The notes under the pieces: generated by a model
What the model was told of the DNA's origin: nothing
Seen by the model: only the letters and a program-made list of their open reading frames with translations
Databases searched by the model: none
Assembly: GCF_018332715.1 (NCBI RefSeq)
Contig: NZ_BOQP01000048.1
Span: 17,471 to 81,470 of the forward strand
Length of the DNA stretch: 64,000 nucleotides
Reading direction: 5' to 3'
Origin: Winogradskya consettensis
GTDB taxonomy: Bacteria; Actinomycetota; Actinomycetes; Mycobacteriales; Micromonosporaceae
Made by a program: the position numbers and the translations under genes
Shown here: in pieces, positions 10,683 through 17,946 of the stretch
Layout of the letters: every line of letters starts with the position of its first letter
Numbering within the stretch: the first letter of the stretch is position 1

Positions 10683-11209
10683 TGCGCCCCGGACCAGGCC
10701 AGGTGCTGCACTTCTCGGAGGACCCGGCGATCGAGCGGTTCGTGCCGCAACCGGGCGCCTTCGTGTGGGCCCTCGATCACGATCGGGCCCCCGACTACTG
10801 GTTTCCCCGGCAGTGCCCCCGCGCGATGGCCTGGACCGTCGCGACGACCTCCGACGCCGACCGGGACCGGATCATCGGTGCCGGCTGCGGGACCCGGGTC
10901 CATGCGGTCGAGTACGCCTGGCTGGAGACGATCAGAACCGTCCAGTTGTACGCCTACCGCCTCCCCGCCGCACCCTTCCGCCCGCTGCCCGACCCGCACG
11001 CCGTCGTCACCACCGGGGCCGTCGATCCGCTCGGCCCTCCCGAGCTCGTCGGCAACCTGTTCGACCTGCACGAACAGGCAGGCATCCAGCTCCGCGTCCT
11101 CCCGAACCTCTGGCCCTTCTGGCACTCCGTCACCACCAGCACCCTCGGATTCAGCGCCATCCGCCTCCGCAACGCCAAGCCCCCGACCACCCCCGCCCCT
11201 GCCCCGTAG
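10682..11209 (+). CDS. DUF6886-like protein
   Basis: A 175-residue protein starting at the ATG that overlaps the previous stop by one base. It contains VLHFSEDPAIERFVP near the start, FVWALDHDRAPDYWFPRQC, and WLETIRTVQLYAYRLP, which I associate with the DUF6886 family. The conserved pattern of aromatic and acidic residues suggests a small enzyme or binding protein, with no defined reaction. The tail (about 160-175) is Pro-rich and runs into the repetitive GC-rich intergenic stretch. Confidence 0.7.
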   Translation: MRPGPGQVLHFSEDPAIERFVPQPGAFVWALDHDRAPDYWFPRQCPRAMAWTVATTSDADRDRIIGAGCGTRVHAVEYAWLETIRTVQLYAYRLPAAPFRPLPDPHAVVTTGAVDPLGPPELVGNLFDLHEQAGIQLRVLPNLWPFWHSVTTSTLGFSAIRLRNAKPPTTPAPAP

Positions 11210-11627
11210 AGCCGCCGCACGCCGGGCCGCCACACGCCTGACACCCAGCCCGCCGCATACCAGACCCCAGCCCGCGGCCTCGCCGCCCCGCCGCACGCCG
11301 GGCTGCCGCACGCCGCCCCGCCGCACGCCGGGCTGCCGCAGGCCATTTCGTCGGCCATCGCACGCTGTGCAAGCGGAAAATAGGGAATCGGGCTTAATCA
11401 ACGTTCAGTCTGGCGCTGGAAGGCACGAACCGGGCATAAAGATTTTCTTTCGCCCGCATTCGCCCTGGCTAGCCCCATTCTGATGATGAGCAAGCGGACA
11501 TAAAGCCCAAATATCCTCGACTGCAAAGCGCAGACAGCGGTCCGCCGACTGCCAACTCAGGAACGACTCTTGCTGTTGGCGTATGTCAGCCCTGACCATG
11601 ATGTCTTGAGGGTCACGGGAGGTAGCC
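11210..11627. other. Intergenic region, no gene
   Basis: 418 bases without a convincing gene. The first 130 are GC-rich short repeats including an exact 30-bp duplication. The rest (about 11346-11615) is distinctly lower in GC, suits a promoter region for the next gene, and contains GGGAGG just before the ATG at 11628. A 74-codon minus-strand frame here has atypical composition and I do not accept it. Confidence 0.5.
11281..11340. repeat. Exact 30-bp tandem duplication
   Basis: Bases 11281-11310 and 11311-11340 are identical; the unit begins CGCCGCCCCGCCGCACGCCG. Degenerate related words (GCCGCACGCCGGGC) continue upstream to about 11210. Confidence 0.9.
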
Positions 11628-12080
11628 ATGACAGTTGAGTCCGGTACCGCAGTTCCGGGGCAGAGCGGCTGGGTCGTGTATTACGACGGGCCGGGAGTGG
11701 TCGTCACGAGCTGGTATGTCATGAACGCCGCGGGCCGTTATCCGGTGACGTCGCTGACGGAGGTCCGGCAGGTGCACCTGCGGTCCGGCGGCCCGAGGCT
11801 GACGGCGGTGATCGCCGGCGCGACCGCGGTGATCGTGGCGGTGCCCCTGTCCGTTCCGTTCGGGTACGCCGCCCTGCTGGTCGCCGCGGCCGCCGCGGTG
11901 GTGGGAGGCATCGCCGCACAGGTGGTCGACCGCCGGTACAACCCGCGATGGATGGCGTTGTGGGCCACTCACCAGGGGCGCGACATCGAGCTGTTCGGTT
12001 CGTCCGACAAGCAGCAGTTCGAGCAGGTCCGGCGCGCGGTGATCCGAGCCGTGCAGATCAACCGGGACCCCTGGTCATGA
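11628..12080 (+). CDS. DUF6232 family membrane protein
   Basis: A 150-residue protein with GGGAGG placed 6 bases before the ATG. The N-terminal part has VVYYDGPGVVVTSWYVM, followed by a tryptophan-poor beta region, then two hydrophobic segments (about 65-105) and the closing pattern FEQVRRAVIRAVQ. This arrangement fits DUF6232, a small actinobacterial family often found beside XRE/DUF397 genes or polymorphic toxins. The function is unknown. A degenerate 16-bp repeat tract starts immediately after its stop. Confidence 0.78.
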   Translation: MTVESGTAVPGQSGWVVYYDGPGVVVTSWYVMNAAGRYPVTSLTEVRQVHLRSGGPRLTAVIAGATAVIVAVPLSVPFGYAALLVAAAAAVVGGIAAQVVDRRYNPRWMALWATHQGRDIELFGSSDKQQFEQVRRAVIRAVQINRDPWS

Positions 12081-12083
12081 CCG

Positions 12084-12277
12084 GCCCGCAACGAGGGCCG
12101 AGCGCGCCGAGGCCGGGCCGCAATGACGGCCAGCCGCAATGACGGCCAGCCGCAGTGACGGCCAGCCGCAGTGAGAGCCGGGCCGCAACGAGGGCCGAGC
12201 CGCAATGAGGGCCGGGCGCCATGACGGCCGAGCCGCAGGGAGGGCCGAAGGGAGGGCCGAAGGGAGGGCCGGGCCGA
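12084..12277. repeat. Degenerate 16-bp tandem repeat tract
   Basis: About eight units of 16-17 bp (best copies GCCGCAATGACGGCCA and GCCGCAGTGACGGCCA) followed by shorter AGGGAGGGCCG units. It fills the space between the ends of the DUF6232 gene and the convergent XRE gene. Confidence 0.85.
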
Positions 12278-12280
12278 TGG

Positions 12281-13189
12281 TTATGACAGCCCGGCCCGGA
12301 TGCCGCGGATCAGGTCGAGCGCCGCGTCGCCGGTCAGGCCGACGGTGAGCAGTTCGCGCATGATCTCGCCGTAGACGGCGGTGAGCTCCTGGTCGAGCGA
12401 CAGGTCGTCGGTCGACGCGGCGGCCTCCACGAAGAGAACGTCCGGGTCGGCGGTGCCGGCGAATTCGAGTAGTTCGAAGGTGCCGCCGAGGCCCGGGTGC
12501 CGGTCCAGCTCGATCGGGGTGACGGCGAGCGTGTAGGCATTCTCCCTGGCCAGCGTGAGCAGGTGGTCGAGCTGACCGGCGAGCACCGCGCGACCGCCGA
12601 CCGGGCGGCGCAGGGTGGACTCGTCGATGACCGCGACGATGCGCGGTGGTGCGGGCTGCAGGAGGCGTTCCTGGAAGGCCCGCTGACGGTCGAGGCGCAG
12701 GTCGACGCGGGCCTGCACGTTCTCGCTGGCCGGGTCCTCGCGGATGGAGATCGACGTGATGGCCTGGGCGTAGCCGGGGGTCTGCAGCAGGCCGGGCACG
12801 AACAGCATCTGCCAGATGTTGATCGTGGAGGCTTCGTTCTCGTAGGCCACGAACCGCTGATAGTCGCCGTTGAGCCGGTGCTTGCTGTACCACTGGCGGG
12901 TGCGCGACCGGCGGGCCAGGCTCGCCAGGGCGACGACCTCCGCCTCGTCGCGCAGGCCGTAGAGGGCCAGCAGCGCGCGCACCTCGAGGGGCTGGACGGT
13001 GACGTCGCCCTTCTCGATCCGGCTCAGTTTCGACGGTGACCAGTCCATCCTGGTCGCGACGGTGTCGGTGCTGAGACCGGAGCTGTCGCGGAGCTCGCGC
13101 AGCCGCAACCGCAGCCGCTCGCGGGCGACCGTAGGGCCCACCGAATCGGATCTGCGGACTGAATCGGGTCTGCGGGCTGAATCAGGCAT
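12281..13189 (-). CDS. XRE-family regulator with DUF5753
   Basis: A 302-residue protein: an N-terminal helix-turn-helix (about 20-75, with GLSTDTVATRMDWSPSKLSR and EKGDV) and a DUF5753 domain (about 100-300, with FVPGLLQTPGYAQAI and IDESTLRRPVGG). I start at the ATG at 13189 because the frame further upstream would run through the operator-like motif at 13205-13229. Proteins of this family pair with small DUF397 proteins and regulate local genes or developmental processes in streptomycetes and relatives. A DUF397 gene is divergently transcribed from 13339, giving the standard pairing. Confidence 0.88.
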   Translation of the reverse strand: MPDSARRPDSVRRSDSVGPTVARERLRLRLRELRDSSGLSTDTVATRMDWSPSKLSRIEKGDVTVQPLEVRALLALYGLRDEAEVVALASLARRSRTRQWYSKHRLNGDYQRFVAYENEASTINIWQMLFVPGLLQTPGYAQAITSISIREDPASENVQARVDLRLDRQRAFQERLLQPAPPRIVAVIDESTLRRPVGGRAVLAGQLDHLLTLARENAYTLAVTPIELDRHPGLGGTFELLEFAGTADPDVLFVEAAASTDDLSLDQELTAVYGEIMRELLTVGLTGDAALDLIRGIRAGLS

Positions 13190-13204
13190 GTGAGCCCGCA
13201 CGTG

Positions 13205-13229
13205 AATCTGCGTTCTGCAACCTGCCGAA
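13205..13229 (-). promoter_or_regulatory. Candidate operator shared by two DUF5753 genes (copy 1)
   Basis: On the plus strand the element reads TCTGC, 4 bases, TGCAA, 1 base, CTGC. The same pattern and spacing recur at 14105-14129 (17 of 25 bases identical). It lies 15 bases before the start codon of the XRE/DUF5753 gene, where autoregulation would be expected. Confidence 0.6.
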
Positions 13230-13338
13230 GTCCATTCGCGGAATTCTACCTGACATATGCTTCCTGCCAATGTCCACTGAGGAAAAGGGGGCGCTTGCGA
13301 TCCCATGCACAGCGCCGGATATCGGGTACGTTGAGACG

Positions 13339-13527
13339 ATGAGCGACCGGAGCGACCTCATCTGGCGGACCAGTTCCCGCAGTGGCGGCGGCAGTTGCGT
13401 GCAGATCGCCGCCGACACCGATCAGGTGCTCATCCGCGATTCCAAGAATCCCGCGGGGCCGGTATTGAGCTTCGACCGGACCGCTTTCCGGGAATTCATC
13501 ACCTTCGTGAAAGAGTCCGCTCGCTGA
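13339..13527 (+). CDS. DUF397 domain protein
   Basis: A 62-residue DUF397 protein. The family signature is clear: LIWRTSSRSGGGSCVQIA near the start, IRDSKNPAGPVLSFDRTAFREFI near the end. The ATG at 13339 gives the standard family length. DUF397 proteins are small partners of XRE/DUF5753 regulators, and in some systems behave as antagonist or antitoxin-like subunits. Here it lies between two DUF5753 genes and could serve either. Its 3' end overlaps the second, convergent DUF5753 gene by 29 bases. Confidence 0.92.
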   Translation: MSDRSDLIWRTSSRSGGGSCVQIAADTDQVLIRDSKNPAGPVLSFDRTAFREFITFVKESAR

Positions 13528-14086
13528 GTTCGGCCACGCGCGCCGAGCCGATCAGCGCGTCGATCCGGGCGCGGCAGGACGCCAGCACCTGCGGGTCGGT
13601 CGCGATCCGGTCGCCGTCCGGAGCCTCGAAGAACGCGGCTGCCATGACACCGTCACGTTCGATGATCTCGGTCGGGCCGGCCAGTCCGGCATGCGCGCCG
13701 CGGTCCAGCATCGCGACGAAGATGCGGACCGTGGGGTAACGCGCGGACGTCTCGAGCAGGTGGCCGAGCTGCTTGTCCATGACGGTCTCGTCGCCAACCC
13801 GCCGGCGCAGTACCGATTCGTCGACCACGACCGTGAGCCCGGGCGGCTGCTCCCCGTCGAGCCGCTCGCGGAAGCCGGCCGCCCGGCGCATCCGCAGGGC
13901 CACCTTGTCGTGGACGAAGGAGTCGCCGAACGCGCCGAGCATCGCGGCGGCGTACTCCTCGGTCTGCAACAGGCCGGGCAGGAACAGCGGCTGGTTCTGC
14001 AGGATGTGGGTCGCTTCGCGTTCCAGCTCCAGGAGCTGCACGAACGCGTCCGAAGCCCACGCCGGGGCCGTGTTGTCAGGAACCAC
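13499..14086 (-). CDS. DUF5753 protein lacking an N-terminal helix-turn-helix
   Basis: A 195-residue protein that is almost entirely DUF5753 (LFLPGLLQTEEYAAAML, VVDESVLRRRVG, ATDPQVLASCRARIDAL). I start it at GTG 14086 because GGAGGG lies 11 bases upstream and the shared operator-like motif lies just beyond. The frame continues further upstream, but that part overlaps the SpoIIM gene and is not HTH-like. The normal DNA-binding domain is therefore absent: either the gene was truncated, or it is an effector-binding protein working with the neighbouring XRE or DUF397 protein. Confidence 0.75.
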   Translation of the reverse strand: MVPDNTAPAWASDAFVQLLELEREATHILQNQPLFLPGLLQTEEYAAAMLGAFGDSFVHDKVALRMRRAAGFRERLDGEQPPGLTVVVDESVLRRRVGDETVMDKQLGHLLETSARYPTVRIFVAMLDRGAHAGLAGPTEIIERDGVMAAAFFEAPDGDRIATDPQVLASCRARIDALIGSARVAELSERTLSRR

Positions 14087-14104
14087 GTTGTTCCCACCCT
14101 CCGA

Positions 14105-14129
14105 AGTCTGCCAAGTGCAATCTGCGAAA
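14105..14129 (-). promoter_or_regulatory. Candidate operator shared by two DUF5753 genes (copy 2)
   Basis: Same TCTGC-N4-TGCAA-N-CTGC layout as 13205-13229, located 18 bases before the GTG at 14086. The adjacent bases extend it into a partial palindrome (ATTCTGCAT / GCAGAT on the minus strand). Confidence 0.6.
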
Positions 14130-14148
14130 TGCAGAATAGAGCACTGAG

Positions 14149-15144
14149 CTACCCCATGGGGATGGAAGCGACCGTGTGCTCGGGGGCGAGCTCCGACGTC
14201 TCGCCGCGGCGGTGTGCGGCGGCGCCGACGCCGAGGGCGTACCAGAGGAAGGCGGCCCAGACCGTGAGGCCGATGCCGATGCGGACCGGATCCGGCCAGC
14301 CGGACGGAGTCACGTAGGCCTCGAGGACCCCGGAGACGAGCAGCATGACGACCAGGCCGAGGGCGACCAGCATGCCGGCGCGGGCCCGCTCGGCGAGCGC
14401 GCGACCCCGGGTGCGGTGCGGGCCGGGGGCGATCCAGGCCCAGCCGATGCGCAGGCCGACGCCGGCCGCGACGAAGATCGACGTGAGCTCCAGGAAACCG
14501 TGCGGCAGGATGTAGGTCCAGAACGTCGAGCTGTTGCCGGTGTAGACCATCGTCCCGCCGACGAGCCCGATGTTGAGCAGGTTCTGCCCGAGGACGTAGA
14601 TCACGGGCAGGATCAGCACGCCGGACGCGAGGCACTGCCCGGCGATCACGGCGTTGTGGGTCCAGACCTCGGCGGCGAAGTTCTGCGCCTGGAACTCGCT
14701 GTAGTAGTCGACGAACGAGCTGGTGGCCGTCTCGGAATCCAGGCCGCCCGGCGAGAGCGACTCGATGATGTCCGGGTGCGAGCCGAAATACGCGATCAGC
14801 ACGCCACCGACCAGCACGTTCAGCACCATCACGACGAGCCACCAGCGCCGCGAGCGGTAGAGCTCCAGCGGCAGCGTCGTCGTGAAGAAGCGGGCCAGCG
14901 GCTGCCAGGAGAAGCGGCGGCTGCCGGTCACCGCCGAGCGGCCCGCGAGCACGAGCTGGGAGAGCGACGCAAGCAGGATCGGGTCGGCCGAATGGCTGCG
15001 CACGACGGAGAGGTGGGTGGCCGCGCGCTGATAGAGCAGCACCAGCTCGTCGGCCTCGTGCGCGTCGAGGCGGCGACGCCGGGTCAGGGCCTCGAGGCGG
15101 TTCCACTCGCCGCGGCGTTCGCTGACGTACGCGTCCAGGTCCAC
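14149..15144 (-). CDS. SpoIIM-like membrane protein
   Basis: A 331-residue stage II sporulation protein M homologue. The opening LDAYVSERRGEWNRLEAL and the Arg/Leu-rich helical N-terminus are family hallmarks, followed by about five to six membrane helices with a conserved NFAAEVWTHNAVIAGQCL segment. The start is GTG 15144 (with a TACGCT box nearby) or ATG 15168; both keep the domain. In actinobacteria SpoIIM-like proteins sit beside RDD and MoxR/DUF58 genes, and the exact role outside endospore formers is unclear. It is divergent from the RDD gene. Confidence 0.88.
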   Translation of the reverse strand: MDLDAYVSERRGEWNRLEALTRRRRLDAHEADELVLLYQRAATHLSVVRSHSADPILLASLSQLVLAGRSAVTGSRRFSWQPLARFFTTTLPLELYRSRRWWLVVMVLNVLVGGVLIAYFGSHPDIIESLSPGGLDSETATSSFVDYYSEFQAQNFAAEVWTHNAVIAGQCLASGVLILPVIYVLGQNLLNIGLVGGTMVYTGNSSTFWTYILPHGFLELTSIFVAAGVGLRIGWAWIAPGPHRTRGRALAERARAGMLVALGLVVMLLVSGVLEAYVTPSGWPDPVRIGIGLTVWAAFLWYALGVGAAAHRRGETSELAPEHTVASIPMG

Positions 15145-15184
15145 CGCCGCAGCGTAGCGGGCGGCCATCGGGTTAACTACCCGC

Positions 15185-16120
15185 ATGAGTGTGGTGCCGG
15201 TCGCGGACGTACAGCTCGTCAACGGCGAGGCGGTGGAGGTCGACATCCGGCATGCCCGGGTCGGCTCGCGCGGGCTCGCGCTGCTGCTCGACCTGATGAT
15301 CCAGGTGCTGATCGCGCTCGCGGTCTTCATCGCCGGCACCGCGATCGCCGAGGGGCTGGTCCGGAACCTCGTCGACGACGCGTTGCTCAACGCCATGATC
15401 ACCATCGCGATCGCGGTCGGCTTCATCGCGTACCCGACGGTTGTCGAGACCCTCACCAACGGCCGGAGCCCGGGCAAACGCGCGATGGGCCTGCGGGTCG
15501 TGCGGGAGGACGGCGGGCCGATCCGGGTCCGGCACGCGCTGACCCGCAGCCTGATCGGTTTCGCGGTGGAATGGCCGGGCCTGCTGTTCCCACCGTTCAC
15601 CTGGGCGGTCGCGCTGACCACGATGATCTCCTCGCCCCGCGGCCGGCGGCTCGGCGACCTGGCCGCCGGCACGTTCGTGGTGCATGAACGCGCCGCGGTG
15701 CCGTGGGGCTGGGTGCCGTCGATGCCGCCGCACCTGGGCGCGTGGGCGAGCGCGCTCGACCTCACCAACCTCGACGACGACCTGGCCCTGGCGTCGCGGC
15801 ACTACCTGGCGCGGGTCCGCGACATCAAGGAGCCGATGAACTCCCGGCTGGCGAACGGCCTGGCCGCCGAGGTGAGCATCCGGATCGCCCATCCGGCACC
15901 GCCCGGCGTGCCGCCCTGGATGTTTCTCAGCGCGGTGCTGGCCGAGCGGCGCCGCCGGGCCGGGGAGCGGGTGCACGCGACCCGCGCCCTGACCCAGCGG
16001 ATCTGGCCCGGTTTCGGCCGCGCGCAGTGGCCGTCGGCCGGCGGCCCGACCTGGGATCCCTCGGTCACCCACCCGCCGATTCTCGGGATCGCGAAGGAAC
16101 GCCAGGGCGACAACCTATAG
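15185..16120 (+). CDS. RDD family membrane protein
   Basis: A 311-residue protein with an RDD domain (about 17-160). The Arg of RHARVGSRGLALLLDLMIQ and the segment NGRSPGKRAMGLRVV match the family, with three to four membrane helices. A cytoplasmic tail of about 140 residues follows. TAACTA just before the ATG suggests a leaderless transcript. RDD proteins may act as ion or solute transporters, and this one is transcribed divergently from SpoIIM, a common actinobacterial pair. Its stop overlaps the argS stop by 6 bases. Confidence 0.88.
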   Translation: MSVVPVADVQLVNGEAVEVDIRHARVGSRGLALLLDLMIQVLIALAVFIAGTAIAEGLVRNLVDDALLNAMITIAIAVGFIAYPTVVETLTNGRSPGKRAMGLRVVREDGGPIRVRHALTRSLIGFAVEWPGLLFPPFTWAVALTTMISSPRGRRLGDLAAGTFVVHERAAVPWGWVPSMPPHLGAWASALDLTNLDDDLALASRHYLARVRDIKEPMNSRLANGLAAEVSIRIAHPAPPGVPPWMFLSAVLAERRRRAGERVHATRALTQRIWPGFGRAQWPSAGGPTWDPSVTHPPILGIAKERQGDNL

Positions 16121-17737
16121 CTGGGCAGGTGTCGCGATTCCCAGGAGATCCAGTCCCCGCCGCAGCGTGCGACCTGTCAAGAGACAAAGGGTCAACCTGC
16201 TCTCCCGTACGCCCGGAGCAGCCTTCAGGACTGGGCATTGCGCAAAGAACGTGTTGAACAGCGCCGCCAGCCCGTACAGGTACGCGGCGAGCCGGTGGAA
16301 CTCCAGCGAATCCGCCACGCCGTTCACGACGGGTTCGAAGGCGAGCAGTTCGAGGGCCAGCGCCCGCTCGGCCGGTTCGCCCAGCGTCACGCCCGCGGTG
16401 AACGTCCCGGCCTTGTCGAGGATCGAGCTGATCCGGGCGTACGCATATTGCAGGTAGGGTCCGGTGTTCCCGGTCAGCGCCAGCATCCTGTCCCAGTCGA
16501 AGACGTAGTCCGAGCGCCGGTCCGCACCCAGGTCGGCGTACTTCACGGCGCCGATGCCCACCGCAGCGGCGACGGCCGGGTCGGGGTTGAGGACGGCGGC
16601 CCGCGTCACGGCCTCGTCGAGCAGCGCGGCGAGCGGGACGGCGTCACCGGACCGGCTCCGGAACATCTTGCCGTCGGGTCCCAGCACCGACCCGAACTCG
16701 ACGTGCTCGGCGCTCACGGTATCCGGCAGCCAGCCGGCCGCCCTCGCCACCGCGAACACCATCTCGAAATGGGTGCGCTGCGGGCTGCCGACGACGTACA
16801 GCAGCCGGGTCGCTCCTGCTGAGAGAGTCCGGTGCCTGAGCGCGGCGAGGTCCGTGGCGGCGTACCCGAATCCGCCGTCGCTCTTGCGAACGATCAGCGG
16901 GAGCGGCCCGCCCTGCCTGCTCACGAACCCGGCCGGCCACGCGCACAGCGCACCGTCGCTCTCGGTCAGCAGCCCCTTCGCCTCCAGCTCGGCGACAACC
17001 GACGCGAGCCGATCGTGATAGCTGCTCTCCCCGGCGAAGTCCCGCTCGGTGAGTGTCACCCCCAGCCTCTGGTACGCCGTGAGCAGCTGATCCTTCGTCC
17101 CGGCGACCAGCTTCCGCCAGAGATCCAGCGTCTCCTCATCCCCCGCCTGCATCTTCACGACCCGCAGCCGCGACCGCTCCTGAAACTCGGGGCTGCTCGC
17201 GAACAGCGCCCGGGCGTCGAGATAGGTCCCGCCGGGATGCTCGAGCAGATATTCGATGAGCATCCCGAACGACGTCCCCCAGTCGCCGAGATGGTTGGCC
17301 CGCACGACGTCGTGCCCGAGCCACTCCAGGATCCGCGCGGCGGCGTCCCCGATGACGGTCGAGCGCAGATGCCCGACGGTCAGCTCCTTCGCCGCGTTGG
17401 GCCCCGAGTAGTCCACGATCACGGTCTGCGGCCGCTCGACCCGGGGCACGCCGAGCCGCACGTCGCCGGCCAGCTCGGTCAGCGCCGCGGCGATCAGCTC
17501 GTCGGCGACGGTGAGGTTGACGAACCCCGGCCCGGAAACCTCCGCGGTGGCGAGCCCCGCCAGGTCGGCACGGGCCACCAGGTCGGCGGCGATGTCCCGC
17601 GGTGCCCGGCCCAGGGTGCGGGCCAGCGGCAGCGCAGCCCCGGACTGGTAGTCGGCGTGCGGTGAGCGCCGGACGGCCGGGTCGGCCCCGTCCAGTGCCG
17701 GACCGAGCCGTGCGGCGAGAAGAGCTTCGAGATTCAT
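16115..17737 (-). CDS. argS: Arginyl-tRNA synthetase
   Basis: A 540-residue class I synthetase, close to the usual 550. The N-terminal Add-1 region (LEALLAARLGPALDG) is followed by the HIGH-type motif VGHLRST after GPNAAKELT, a KMSKS-equivalent loop DGKMFRSRSGD, and a C-terminal DALR domain with YAYARISSILDKAG. It charges tRNA-Arg in the cytosol. The ATG at 17737 fits the family; the upstream in-frame extension to 17809 is not family-like. The leader holds two stable inverted repeats. Whether another argS exists in the genome cannot be told here. Confidence 0.93.
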   Translation of the reverse strand: MNLEALLAARLGPALDGADPAVRRSPHADYQSGAALPLARTLGRAPRDIAADLVARADLAGLATAEVSGPGFVNLTVADELIAAALTELAGDVRLGVPRVERPQTVIVDYSGPNAAKELTVGHLRSTVIGDAAARILEWLGHDVVRANHLGDWGTSFGMLIEYLLEHPGGTYLDARALFASSPEFQERSRLRVVKMQAGDEETLDLWRKLVAGTKDQLLTAYQRLGVTLTERDFAGESSYHDRLASVVAELEAKGLLTESDGALCAWPAGFVSRQGGPLPLIVRKSDGGFGYAATDLAALRHRTLSAGATRLLYVVGSPQRTHFEMVFAVARAAGWLPDTVSAEHVEFGSVLGPDGKMFRSRSGDAVPLAALLDEAVTRAAVLNPDPAVAAAVGIGAVKYADLGADRRSDYVFDWDRMLALTGNTGPYLQYAYARISSILDKAGTFTAGVTLGEPAERALALELLAFEPVVNGVADSLEFHRLAAYLYGLAALFNTFFAQCPVLKAAPGVRESRLTLCLLTGRTLRRGLDLLGIATPAQL

Positions 17738-17744
17738 CGGTAAC

Positions 17745-17813
17745 CCATCGGTACGCGGGGCGGCGGGCCCACCGATGGTCCTGTCCTTCGACACCGGCGG
17801 GAAACCCACCGGT
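17745..17813 (-). other. Two hairpins in the argS leader
   Basis: On the minus strand the leader can fold first at 17793-17813 (ACCGGCGGG / CCCACCGGT, 3-base loop, one wobble) and then at 17745-17778 (CCATCGGT / ACCGATGG, 18-base loop), ending 7 bases before the start codon. Attenuation or translational control is possible but unproven. Confidence 0.45.
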
Positions 17814-17946
17814 GGAGGACATGTGTCAGCTCAGCTGTTCAGTCCGTTTGCCGGCGCTTGCTTTTCCGGCGTCGCTCGCAACTGATGCTGTACACGAGCG
17901 CCATCTTAGCGGGTATTTTCCCGCTGATGCGAGCAGAATCGGCCGG

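Noticed and set aside
11405..11629. 74-codon minus-strand frame
   Set aside because: It overlaps the RBS and start of the DUF6232-like gene, has no recognisable domain and lies in a low-GC promoter region.
12084..12277. CRISPR array or coding repeat
   Set aside because: 16-bp units are directly joined without spacers, and frames across it have no domain.
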